NCBI GenBank assembly: GCA_016715245.1
Contig: JADKAS010000002.1
Coordinates: forward strand, 1 to 64,000
Direction of reading: 5' to 3'
DNA length: 64,000 nucleotides
Origin: Saprospiraceae bacterium
GTDB taxonomy: Bacteria; Bacteroidota; Bacteroidia; Chitinophagales; Saprospiraceae
Of the stretch, positions 47,972 through 56,755 are shown in pieces. The notes beneath the pieces were generated by a model that was given only the letters and a program-made list of their open reading frames with translations, was not told the DNA's origin and made no database searches. The position numbers and the translations under genes were made by a program. How positions within the stretch are numbered: position 1 is the first letter of the stretch; the number at the start of each line of letters is the position of its first letter.

Positions 47972-48908
47972 GCTGCAAATAGCGTATCCAAAGGGCTGAA
48001 AGGTTTGCGACGTCCACTTTGTGCAATGTGTAGATAAATCAACGTCGTCTCGATACGCTCATGACCCAGCAATTCTTTAAGGGTCATGATATCCATACCA
48101 TCTTCCAGCAAGTGAGTGGCAAATGTGTGCCTCAGTGTGTGCACATTGACATGTTTGATAATGCCTGCTTTTTTAGATGCTGAACTTACAGCCCATTGGA
48201 CACCCTTCTGTGAGTACCGATTATCGAAGTCACCACCTTTACGGTTTTCCAAAGGCTGACCATTGAATAGCCATTCGTCCGGTCGCTCTGCGTCGATGTA
48301 CTGTTTTAACCCTCGGATCAAGTGATCACTAAGTGGGACATAGCGATCTTTTTTACCCTTGCCCTGTACTACTAGCACTGTTTTACGATCAAAATCAAGA
48401 TCTTGTAATCGTACGCTGCGTGCTTCCTTACATCGCAGACCACACCCATAGAGCAACCCAATCAGTATTTTATGCTTCAATAAATCCGGAGTGCATAGCA
48501 ACCGCCACATCTCTTCTTTGGATAATACTACCGGCAGCTTGTTTGGCCCCTTGATACTCGGCAGTCCGATATCATGGGGTTTTAACCCTTCTACCTTGCA
48601 CAGCATACGCAGACCATATACCGTGTGTTTGAAGTAAGAATCAGAAGGTGTGTTGTGTTGCTCTTTGAGTAAGTGGAGGTAATCTGTCACCTGATCTTCT
48701 TCGAGTTCGGTAGGCAGACAATCGAAGTGAAGTGCCATCTTGGCGATGTGTCGGGCATAGTTTTTGAAGGTACTACTACTACGCCCGAGAACAGAAAGTT
48801 TTTTCTCAAACTTGTCAATGAGTTCTGAAAAACCCGTAACTTGTGCTCGTGCTTGAGCAATAAGTGTGTGTTGACCTAGATCTTCAGGTCGCTTTTTTTT
48901 GTTGACAT
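47950..48908 (-). CDS. Tyrosine recombinase (phage-integrase family) of the IS91-type element
   Basis: The intact frame gives at least 262 aa from an ATG at 48738, but the frame is open further upstream and continues the N-terminal SAM-like domain (FEKKLSVLGRSSSTFKNYARHIAKMALHF). The likely native start is the ATG at 48906-48908; it is out of frame by one base in an eight-base A run (48893-48900 on the plus strand). Catalytic residues: Arg in GCGLRCKEARSVRLQDLDFD, His-x-x-Arg in HTLRHTFATHLLEDG, His in LLGHERIETTLIYLH with the terminal Tyr. It overlaps the transposase gene by 22 nt. Confidence 0.8.
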
Positions 48909-48973
48909 TTTTAAATATTTTTTAATTGAAATACTAATGCCAATAATCAAGCCAAGAAGCTACCGAAGGTTTA

Positions 48974-49100
48974 GTTCAACAGCAGTTTGGCAAAATGGCG
49001 GGTTCAGTGCTAAATTGAACATTTGGAATTCTATTGAACATTGTGCAAATTTTGTACATTTGTTCTTCGATTTCCGCCACTTCGCCAAGCTGCAAAACGT
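48974..49100 (+). repeat. attC-like hairpin forming the 5' exon of the group II intron
   Basis: Left core GTTCAAC (48974-48980) fits RYYYAAC. Arms 48982-49001 and 49074-49093 (GCAGTTTGGC... with ...GCCAAGCTGC) pair at 16 of 20 positions around a 72-nt loop. The right-hand core is split by the intron: joining 49100 to 50981 recreates CTGCAAAACGTTATGC, giving a GTT core directly after the stem. This strongly suggests that the intron is inserted in a recombination-site-like hairpin. Confidence 0.55.
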
Positions 49101-49647
49101 GTGTGTCTTGAACAACCTATGAAGATAGGTTGATACTGTATGATAGATGAGAGTAGGTCTCTAGGTGGCGACCGTCAGGGGTAGCTGCCAAACCGCCTTA
49201 AGGTGCAAATGCCGAAAGACAAATGTGCTGAACGTTAAGGAAAAACGGTTGCATTGACAGTCGTAGGTGAGTGTACAGGAGTTGAACGAAAGTGAACCAA
49301 TGATGAAGCCTCGTAAGGGCAATAGAAGTTATCAAAAGCAGGCAGTTACGTTTGTGCTTGCGATAGAGTCATGTGGCTACTCTACATGATTAATGTATCG
49401 GGTGACCTGATTTCTGGATACATGATAACCGGGGTTAAGTTGGCAAGAACTGTATATAGGCTATTATATGGAACAAGAGAAGTCAACATCGCACTGTAAA
49501 ATCGAGAGAGGAAACAGTCAGAAAAGGGATAATCTGAGATGTTGGTGGCAGACCAAATCGTAGTAGTGATGAAGCCTCTGTAATGGAGAAGGAGCGAAGG
49601 GTTTGGCATGTTTAGTTTACAAAACAATTGACAACCGATCAAAAGGG

Positions 49648-50871
49648 ATGACTGATTATTTTGAGACAAAATCACAACCAATCACCAAACTGATGGTGTG
49701 GCAGGCGTACAAGGAAGTAAGAGCCAATAAGGGAAGCTATGGCATAGACAGAATGAGTTGGGAATACTTAGATAAGAATCGAAGTAGGGAGCTCTACAAA
49801 CTATGGAATAGGCTGACATCAGGCGCGTACTTTCCAGCACCTGTCAGACAAGTAGCTATACAGAAACGAGGTGGCGGCGAGCGCCTTTTGGGCATACCGA
49901 CACTGCTTGACAGGATAGCACAGCAAGTAGTAAAGAGACATCTGGAGCAGATAGTTGAGCCATTGTTTCATACGGATTCCTATGGTTACAGGCCCAATAA
50001 GAGTGCACATGATGCAGTTCGTCAATCTAATGCAAGAACATTAAACCATGATTTTGTAATTGATATAGACATTAAAGGGTTCTTTGACAACATAGATCAT
50101 AATCTGATGATGAAAGCAGTGAAACATTTCTGTAGCGACAGATGGGTACTGATGTATGTAAAGAGATGGCTTGAGGCGGGAGTAGTGAGTAAGGAGGGCA
50201 TTTACAGAGACACGATGACAGGTACACCACAGGGTGGCGTTATTAGTCCGCTGTTAGCCAATTTATTTCTACATGTAGTCTTTGACAAATGGATGGATAA
50301 ACACCATCCTGAGAAACCATTTGAGCGATATGCAGATGACATTGTGGTACATTGCAAGACGGAGAAGCAGGCTTTATTTATGCTGAAAGTCATAAAGGTG
50401 AGAATGCATCATTGTCATTTGGAATTGCATCCACAAAAGACAAAGATTGTAAATCTAAGAGGTGAGTCCATAGAGATTTATCCAAAGAAGTATGATTTTC
50501 TGGGATTCAGCATTAAGCCCACGGGCGTCAAGACAAAACAAGGAGTTAAGAGCATACCTGGTACATTTGTGAGTATTAAATCGAGAACTGGTATACTGAG
50601 CAAATTCAATAGCTGGTCGATTCACAAGAAGCGAAAGCCCATTGAGTTGTTAGCGAAGGAATTAAATCCAATGATACGTGGTATCATCAACTATTATCAC
50701 AAGTTTGAGAATGGTAGTATGCGTTACGTTTGGAATCAGCTCAATGCCAGACTACTAAAGTGGGTAAAATGGGAGAAGGGATTGTATAAGTATGCAGCCA
50801 TACGTTGGCTTAAAACAAAATACAAAGAGAATCCTGATCTATTTGCCCATTGGAGATTGGTATATCCTTAA
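49648..50871 (+). CDS. ltrA: Group II intron reverse transcriptase/maturase
   Basis: 407 aa from the ATG at 49648, preceded by AAAAGGG. An in-frame TTG 45 nt upstream is less likely. Reverse transcriptase blocks in order: GSYGIDRMSWEYL, YFPAPVRQVAIQKRGGGERLLGIP, DRIAQQVVKRHLE, GYRPNKSAHDAV, VIDIDIKGFFDNIDH, GTPQGGVISPLLAN and the catalytic RYADDIVVHC, then the maturase X domain (GIINYYHKFENGSMRYVWNQLNARLLKW). There is no C-terminal HNH endonuclease, so mobility would rely on reverse splicing at single-stranded or hairpin targets. Frame intact, unlike the neighbouring transposases. It splices and reverse-transcribes its own intron RNA. Confidence 0.93.
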   Translation: MTDYFETKSQPITKLMVWQAYKEVRANKGSYGIDRMSWEYLDKNRSRELYKLWNRLTSGAYFPAPVRQVAIQKRGGGERLLGIPTLLDRIAQQVVKRHLEQIVEPLFHTDSYGYRPNKSAHDAVRQSNARTLNHDFVIDIDIKGFFDNIDHNLMMKAVKHFCSDRWVLMYVKRWLEAGVVSKEGIYRDTMTGTPQGGVISPLLANLFLHVVFDKWMDKHHPEKPFERYADDIVVHCKTEKQALFMLKVIKVRMHHCHLELHPQKTKIVNLRGESIEIYPKKYDFLGFSIKPTGVKTKQGVKSIPGTFVSIKSRTGILSKFNSWSIHKKRKPIELLAKELNPMIRGIINYYHKFENGSMRYVWNQLNARLLKWVKWEKGLYKYAAIRWLKTKYKENPDLFAHWRLVYP

Positions 50872-50906
50872 AGGTATATTATCTTTGTGTGATTTACAAA
50901 CATGAA

Positions 50907-50980
50907 GAGCCGTATGAAGGGAGACTTTCACGTACGGTTCCGTGAGAACGTAGGGGTGAGATTCCCCTGCGTGACTCGAT
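50907..50980 (+). ncRNA. Group II intron domains V and VI
   Basis: Domain V: GAGCCGTATGAAGG...CACGTACGGTTC, a 34-nt hairpin with the conserved AGC triad and a GAGA tetraloop-like turn. Domain VI follows as a stem with GTAGGGG/CCCCTGC and a downstream unpaired A near the 3' splice site. These are the catalytic and branch-point domains of the intron RNA. Confidence 0.85.
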
Positions 50981-51044
50981 TATGCAAAATTATATTTTAA
51001 CCTGAAATTATAAAGATTATTAATCTTAAAAAAATAAATTACCT

Positions 51045-51686
51045 TTGAAGGAGTATTTTCTACTTATAATTTTAGCTTTAGGCTTTTCGTATTGGACAGC
51101 TAAATCAGGAGCTTTCAGTTGGGCAACACCTGCAGCAATCATACTTGGAATTGTAGTAGCGTTAAGCGGAATAATAGCTTTGATTTTTAAATTCGTTTTC
51201 TCTTATTTAAATTTTAAATTTAGCATTAATCCACCTTTTGCAGTCGCAATAATAATCGTTTTTGGTTTCATTATTACTGCATGGCTCACCGATATGAAAA
51301 CCTTAGTTTTTGTGCCAAAAAATTACAATAATAATTATCTTATTGTGATACATGAAGTTAAGAGGGCAAAAAAAATTTGGCCTTCTTTAACTGGATTTCC
51401 CAGAACTTACAAATTAAAATTTCCTAAAACAGGAATTTTAACAACATCAGGAAAACCTTTAGGTAATGGTTATTCTTTCACAATGTGTAAAGTATTAGAA
51501 GAGAATGGGAGTTTATATTTGCCTAAAAAAGAATCAAGATATTTTTATTCAACTTCAGTAATTCATAATGGGTTTCATGTAGAAATTCTGTATTTGGATG
51601 AATCAAGTCCATCAAATAATAATGTAAGCTATGATTTCTTAAGCCAAATAGATTTTACAAAATTTGAAAAAATAGAAGAAAATTGA
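51045..51686 (+). CDS. Membrane protein with three N-terminal helices, start uncertain
   Basis: 213 aa if TTG at 51045 is the start. There is no in-frame ATG nearby, and a stop stands at 51027. Three hydrophobic segments (YFLLIILALGFSYWTA, ATPAAIILGIVVALSGIIALIF, PFAVAIIIVFGFIITAWL) are followed by a ~110-residue soluble domain (VPKNYNNNYLIVIHEVKRAKK ... FHVEILYLDESSPSN), probably periplasmic. The start lies 64 nt after the group II intron and overlaps a TACCTTTG promoter-like box (51040-51047). The usual ATG may have been lost by an A-to-T change, or the true start may differ. No family recognised. A branched hairpin follows the stop. Confidence 0.6.
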   Translation: MKEYFLLIILALGFSYWTAKSGAFSWATPAAIILGIVVALSGIIALIFKFVFSYLNFKFSINPPFAVAIIIVFGFIITAWLTDMKTLVFVPKNYNNNYLIVIHEVKRAKKIWPSLTGFPRTYKLKFPKTGILTTSGKPLGNGYSFTMCKVLEENGSLYLPKKESRYFYSTSVIHNGFHVEILYLDESSPSNNNVSYDFLSQIDFTKFEKIEEN

Positions 51687-51704
51687 TAAACTTAGAATAA
51701 CAAT

Positions 51705-51764
51705 GTACACCATGACCATACTCCCTATCGGTCGTACGGCAGGTGTACTTACCGACCGTTCATG
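51705..51764 (+). repeat. Overlapping inverted repeats after the membrane-protein gene
   Basis: Two perfect inverted repeats interleave: GTACACC (51705-51711) with GGTGTAC (51742-51748), and CGGTCG (51729-51734) with CGACCG (51753-51758). CATGA/TCATG arms enclose the second pair. The interleaving allows alternative folds or a pseudoknot. It starts 18 nt past a stop codon, like the other gene-end hairpins here. Confidence 0.4.
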
Positions 51765-51897
51765 AGACATAAATGTACTTTACATATCTTCATTAATTTC
51801 CCCTTATTTTAGGTTAACGATAAAACCTGATTCATAAAACCGAATAAATTCGAGCAAATTTTTTTTATTCCAACTTGAATAAATAATCTTTTTGTGT

Positions 51898-54800
51898 TTA
51901 TAATACTAATATTTTACCGGCAAATACTTCTTTAAAGTTCTTATCATAAAAAGTAATAATGTAAACACCTTTCGCCAGAAAAGAGACATCGGAAATTTTA
52001 TTCGTTAAGGAAGAACCTGAAAAAACTTCCTTCGAACTGATATCAAATATTTTAAAAGAAAATGAACCCTGACATTCATGAATGACAAGTATGTTACTTG
52101 TGGCATCAAAGTAATAAAAAGAACAGGGCAATATTTCTTCCGAAGCACTTATTTTTGCAATCACTCCTGACCCCGTTGTTTTGCAATTATTACTGTCTGT
52201 GACAGTGACAGAATACAGTCCCGATGCCATATTGTTCAATTGATTGCCTGTATCCATGGTATTCCATAAATAAGTATAGGGTGGCGTTCCGCCAATCCCT
52301 TCAGCTTCAATACTTCCATTATTTTGGTTGCCTGTTTCCGGAATAGATTGTATGGAAATTGTTAAAGGATCAGGCTGACTTAAAAATAATTCCTTTACAG
52401 ATGTTTGCAGTAAACTATCTGTAACCGTGATTTTATAGTTTCCGGATTGGAGCTGTTCTATTTTATAAACTTCTGATCCGTTTGACCATTGATAAAGATA
52501 TGGAGGAAGTCCGCCAAAAGGTCTGGCCTCTATTACTCCGGTTTGGTCGCCATAACACTTGATATTTTGTAGAATATTTACATCCAGGCTCAAAGGGAAT
52601 TCACTGATACGTTGTATAGTTGTGCTGGCTGAGACCGTACAATTGTTCTGATCTGTGATAGTCACTGTATATGTTCCCGCATTTAATAATTGTATATTTG
52701 GTGAATTGTCACCGGTATTCCAAAGATACGTATATGGTGGTGTTCCACCGATAACTTTGGTTTCTGTTTTTCCGTTTTTTTCGTAGGCAACCTCAGGACT
52801 TGATATGAATTCAACAATGATTTCTGAAGGCTGACTAAGTATTATTTGTGCCGTAAAATTGTTTTCAAGGCTATCCTTTATTACTACAACATAATTTCCG
52901 GCTTTGATATTATTTTTTATTTTTTCAGTACCACCATCAGACCATTCATAAGTGTAGGGAGCGATACCTCCCTGAGCAAATACTTCCAGTTCCCCTGTAC
53001 TTTCTCCAAAACATATAATATCTTTATTTATTTTTATTTCTCCTGTCAGAGGAAATTTACTTTCCCTTTTGACGTCAACACTCCTTATGAGAATACAATT
53101 ATTTTTATCAGAAATTGTCACCGTATAATTTCCTGATGACAGGCCTGAAATAATATTGGTTGTCTCATTTGTATTCCAGAGATAAGTATAAGGAGGTGTT
53201 CCGCCCATAGCTCTTATTTCTGCCTGCCCATTTTTATCATATCCTGTTTCCGGTGATGTGGTAAAATCTGAAATTACTGCAGAGGGTTGTCCCAGAATAA
53301 TTTGTACGACAAAATTATTTCCTAAACTATCTGTCAATGTCACAATATAATTTCCCGCCTTAATATTTGTAATAATTTTAGTGTTTTCGCCATTTGACCA
53401 ATTGAATGCATAAGGAGATAGACCTCCCAAAGCAGTAGCCTCCAATTCCCCTGTACTTTCTCCAAAACAAAATATTTCTTTATTGATTCTGATTTCACCG
53501 GACAACGGATCTTTGCTTACTCTTTTTACAACCATACTTCTGGCAATAGTGCAATTGTTAATGTCTGTAACTGTTACCGTGTATGTGCCTGCCGATAATC
53601 CTTTAAGTGTGTCATTAATATCACCGGTGTTCCATAGGAAAAAGTATGGTGAAGTGCCGCCTGATATTGAAATATTGACAGAACCGTCTTTCTGATATTC
53701 TGTTTCCGGAATTAAGGAAGTATTTAGTTGTAAGGGTTGTGGTTGATCAAGTCTGAAATCAGAGATGAATGAATTTCCTGCGCTATCCGTTATTGTAACG
53801 ATATACGTCCCTGCCAAAAGATTTTTAATGGTTTTATCCTGTTTACCATTTGACCATTGGTAAGAATATGGTGGCTGGCCACCAAACGGTTCTGATTCCA
53901 ACCCACCATTTGCCTCTCCATAACATTTGATATTGTCAATTATACGGAAGAAAGCACCCAGAGGTTTTTTTTGTTTATAAATGTACAATTCCCTGCCCGC
54001 TAGTAAATCATCAGCTTTGAAGATGATGTCAGCTGTGGCCAGTTGCCTGAAGTCACTGGGAATTGGTGATCTTCCATTAAATTCATTATTGACAATAATG
54101 GGAGAAACAGAATCTTCCTCACCAGTGGTGGTAAAAATTTCAATCTTAGTATTATTTTCTTTAAACGCTAAAACAAAGAACATGTCTTTGAAGGGAATCA
54201 ACATTTCATTTTGTAAACCTGAGGTAGAAATAAATTTAGCAATTGCAGAGGAACCCATTACACTTCCATCTGTTTTTATAAGCAAACAATGGTCTTTATC
54301 ATTTCCTAAAACATAAGCATAGTCTTTAAACCTGATGATGGAAAATGGTGTTCTTTTAATCGCATGGTTTAAATCTATAAGTACTTTTGTACCTGAGCCT
54401 GTTCCGTCTGAAACCCAAACATCATCTACGTTATCTCCACCATTTAGTGAAAAAACAGCCCTATTATTAGGTATAGATACAATAGAGGCAACAGTTTGTT
54501 TTAAATCTTTGACGAGTTTCGTATTTGTGCTGGTTCCGTCTGAAATCCAAAGTTGATCAGAAAAACCTGACCGCAATGTGAAATAAAAAAAATTGTCATG
54601 TACGGCCACCAAACTTTTGTCAATGGTATTGCCTAAAAAATCCAGTTGTATAATCATCAGAAATCAACTCAAATAAATTGGAGTTAACTGAATTTACATC
54701 TTTGACAAGATAGGTGCCGGCAACAGTTCCATCTGATCGCCACAATTCTTCTCCTGATACGCCACCATTGGCGAAAAAATAGAGTAATCCCTTGTGTTCT

Positions 54801-55066
54801 ACAAAATTAGAAAGAACAGTAGAATTCGTACCAGGACTTATATCTTTGACAAGATAGGTGCCGGTAAGGCTTCCGTCGGTTGCCCATAACTCATTGCCAT
54901 ACCCGGCTTCATCTGCTGCAAAAAAATATTTTTCTCCAACGGCAACTGCTTTATCCGTATTAGAACGATTAAAGGGTAATTCATTACCAAAAGTAGTAAT
55001 TTTTGATAATTGAGCAGAACATAATTGTGTTAAACAGATAATGACGATGGCAAAAATTGTTCTCAT
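51898..55066 (-). CDS. Secreted SprB-repeat protein with ELWxSDGT repeats and T9SS tail (indel at 54635)
   Basis: About 1056 aa after repair. Signal peptide (AIVIICLTQLCSAQ). The N-terminal region has repeated motifs ELWATDGSLTGTYLVKDI, ELWRSDGTVAGTYLVKDV, QLWISDGTSTNTKLVKDL and VWVSDGTGSGTKVLIDL, a propeller-like repeat family. Then come eight SprB-type repeats arranged as four pairs: one repeat begins KCYGEANGG or CFGESTGELE, the next begins PETGYDKNG or similar, each ending AGTYTVTITDxNNC. The last ~75 residues are a C-terminal sorting-type sandwich (SCSFYYFDATSNILVI-like ... VSFLAKGVYIITFYDKNFK). The frame changes at an A run 54635-54640 (T6 on the coding strand); five T restore TGFLGNTIDKS. 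Surface adhesin-like; ligand unknown. Confidence 0.82.
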
Positions 55067-55350
55067 TTTTTTATGATTTAATCATCAAAGATATTTTACA
55101 AACTATAACTCCATATGTACTTATAATTAATAAATTATTAATAAAGACTCCGTAATGTTATTCCTATGGTCTATAATCGATTGTACATTTTCGGAAATCG
55201 AATCGAGATGAGATGATAAAATATTATTCGCAATAAAGAATAAAAAACCTTTTTATCAAAATATAATTTTTTATTAAATAGGTAAATATTAAAATTATTT
55301 TGGATGGAAACATCCAGCTTGATTGTTGATTTGATTAGTTTTCCCTGCTG

Positions 55351-55453
55351 GCGTTTGCACCAGAGAGCACGATTTGTCTTACAGTATAAGGTACAAACGC
55401 TTGATTTTACTACGCATGGTAAATCACGTTTTTTTTACCGTGCGTCTTTTTTT
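55351..55453 (+). ncRNA. Candidate small structured RNA ending in a terminator
   Basis: Hairpin 1: GCGTTTGCACC (55351-55361) with GGTACAAACGC (55390-55400), one mismatch. Hairpin 2: ACGCATGGTAAA (55412-55423) with TTTACCGTGCGT (55434-55445), one wobble, followed by C and seven T. A terminator with no plus-strand gene ending before it suggests a short independent transcript or a regulatory leader; the next gene starts only at 55814. Expression is unproven. Confidence 0.4.
55412..55453 (+). terminator. Rho-independent terminator without an upstream gene
   Basis: 12-bp stem with one G-T wobble, 10-nt loop, then C and seven T. The nearest plus-strand gene upstream ends at 51686, and a minus-strand gene lies between. 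It is the 3' end of the candidate RNA above. Confidence 0.6.
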
Positions 55454-55813
55454 CAGAAAAGTGTATCGTCATAAAATCACTTTCCAATGCAACCATTCAA
55501 CAGACCCTCTGCAGTTCATCATTAACGTCTGATAAACTTAGCCGGACTTTTACGCCGTTGGAAATTTTTTTCCTGCAGGGTATATGATTTTGATATGGTA
55601 TTAGATTTTTTGACTGCGATTAATCCAATTCGGGTGGATAGAAGAAAGAAAAAAAGAAAAGATGAATTAGTATTCCGGATTCGAAAGTAATTGGATACAT
55701 TTGTACGGACAAAAACAAAAAGAGGCAGGGTAGCTACTACATTACCGTTTTTTGATGTTCATCATGTACACTTTCAGACATCATCCATATTTCAGAAAAT
55801 AATAAACAATCAT

Positions 55814-56755
55814 ATGCAAACTATATTAGGATCAGGGGGTGCTATTGGAATACCATTAGCCAAAGAATTAAAAAAATATACGGATCAGATAAGGCTGGTA
55901 AGCAGAAACCCAAAAAAGATAAATGAAACTGATGAACTTTTTCAAATTGATCTGAATGATTTTTCTCAAATCGATACAGCCATTGCCGGAAGTGAAGTAG
56001 TGTATGTGGTTATCGGCTTTGAATACAAATTAAGTGTATGGCAAAAAATATGGCCATCGTTTATGAAAGCCGTCATTGAAGCCTGCAAAAAACATAAGGC
56101 TAAACTTGTATTTTTTGACAATGTATATATGTATGATACATCAGCCATACCGCACATGACGGAAAATTCTCCGATTCATGCACCGAGCAAAAAAGGAGTT
56201 GTAAGACAACAATTGCACGAAATGATCATGCAGGAAGTGGAGAAAAACACCTTAACCGCCCTTATTGCCCGATCAGCTGATTTTTACGGACCGGACAATA
56301 AAAGCAGCGCACTGAATATGATGGTGGTTGATAATTTTATGAAAGGGAAAAAAGCACAGGCATTTGGCAATATCCACAAAATTCATACCTATACTTTTAC
56401 CCCGGATGCAGCGAAAGCAACAGCGATACTCGGAAACACAAACGATGCTTTTAATCAGGTATGGCATGTTCCGACGACAAAAGAAAAATTAACTAATCAG
56501 GAATGGATTCAGCTCATAGCAAATGAACTGGGAGTAGAGGCAAAAATTCAAACCATTCCGGTGTGGATGATAAAAATACTTGGTTGGTTTATTCCTGTCA
56601 TGAAGGAGTTTCCCGAGATGATCTACCAATACGAACAGGATTATTTTTTTGATAGTTCTAAATTTGAGAAACGTTTTGGGATATTGGCAACGCCACCTGG
56701 AGAGGGAATAAAAATTCTTATTGAAAATTTGAAGTCGCAAAACGTCAGCCACTGA
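55814..56755 (+). CDS. NAD(P)-binding epimerase/NmrA-like protein
   Basis: 313 aa from the ATG at 55814, where the Rossmann fold begins at once (MQTILGSGGAIGIPLAKELKK, GxGGxxG dinucleotide motif). An in-frame extension to 55691 adds sequence unlike a protein domain. Further landmarks: IRLVSRNPKK, VVYVVIGFEYKLSVWQK, LVFFDNVYMYDT (replacing the usual YxxxK region), ALIARSADFYGPDNKSSALN and TYTFTPDAAKATAILG. It is an extended-SDR/atypical NAD-dependent epimerase-dehydratase; the classical YxxxK pair is not obvious, so the activity is uncertain. Stands alone; a TACATTTG box lies about 110 nt upstream. Confidence 0.85.
   Translation: MQTILGSGGAIGIPLAKELKKYTDQIRLVSRNPKKINETDELFQIDLNDFSQIDTAIAGSEVVYVVIGFEYKLSVWQKIWPSFMKAVIEACKKHKAKLVFFDNVYMYDTSAIPHMTENSPIHAPSKKGVVRQQLHEMIMQEVEKNTLTALIARSADFYGPDNKSSALNMMVVDNFMKGKKAQAFGNIHKIHTYTFTPDAAKATAILGNTNDAFNQVWHVPTTKEKLTNQEWIQLIANELGVEAKIQTIPVWMIKILGWFIPVMKEFPEMIYQYEQDYFFDSSKFEKRFGILATPPGEGIKILIENLKSQNVSH

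Larger units (their letters stand above)
46850..48912 (-). mobile_element. IS91-type element with accessory tyrosine recombinase
   Basis: A minus-strand pair, tyrosine recombinase then IS91-type Y2 transposase with overlapping ends, the arrangement known for Bacteroidota IS91-like elements. Exact termini could not be defined: IS91 elements lack inverted repeats. Base composition is visibly less AT-rich than in the surroundings. Several frameshifts suggest an inactive copy or poor consensus. Confidence 0.75.
49101..50980 (+). mobile_element. Group II intron (retroelement)
   Basis: About 1.88 kb. The 5' end GTGTGTC fits the GUGYG consensus. The 3' end ...GTGACTCGAT ends in AT after a domain VI hairpin (GTAGGGG/CCCCTGC). 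Domain V is clear at 50907-50940. The internal maturase ORF lies where domain IV is expected. A candidate EBS1 (ACGTTT at 49348-49353) is complementary to the last six bases of the 5' exon (AAACGT). Ends are assigned from consensus and exon joining, and could be off by a few bases. Confidence 0.85.
55067..55690 (+). other. Intergenic region with candidate structured RNA
   Basis: No protein gene seen in 624 bp. It is AT-rich on the left (promoter region of the minus-strand SprB gene). 55351-55453 holds two hairpins, the second followed by a T run, described separately. A TACATTTG box at 55696-55703 may serve the epimerase-like gene. Confidence 0.4.

Noticed and set aside
48937..49122. 61-aa plus-strand open frame upstream of the intron
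   Set aside because: It coincides with the hairpin arms and the intron 5' end; composition and structure fit a recombination-site-like hairpin, not a protein.
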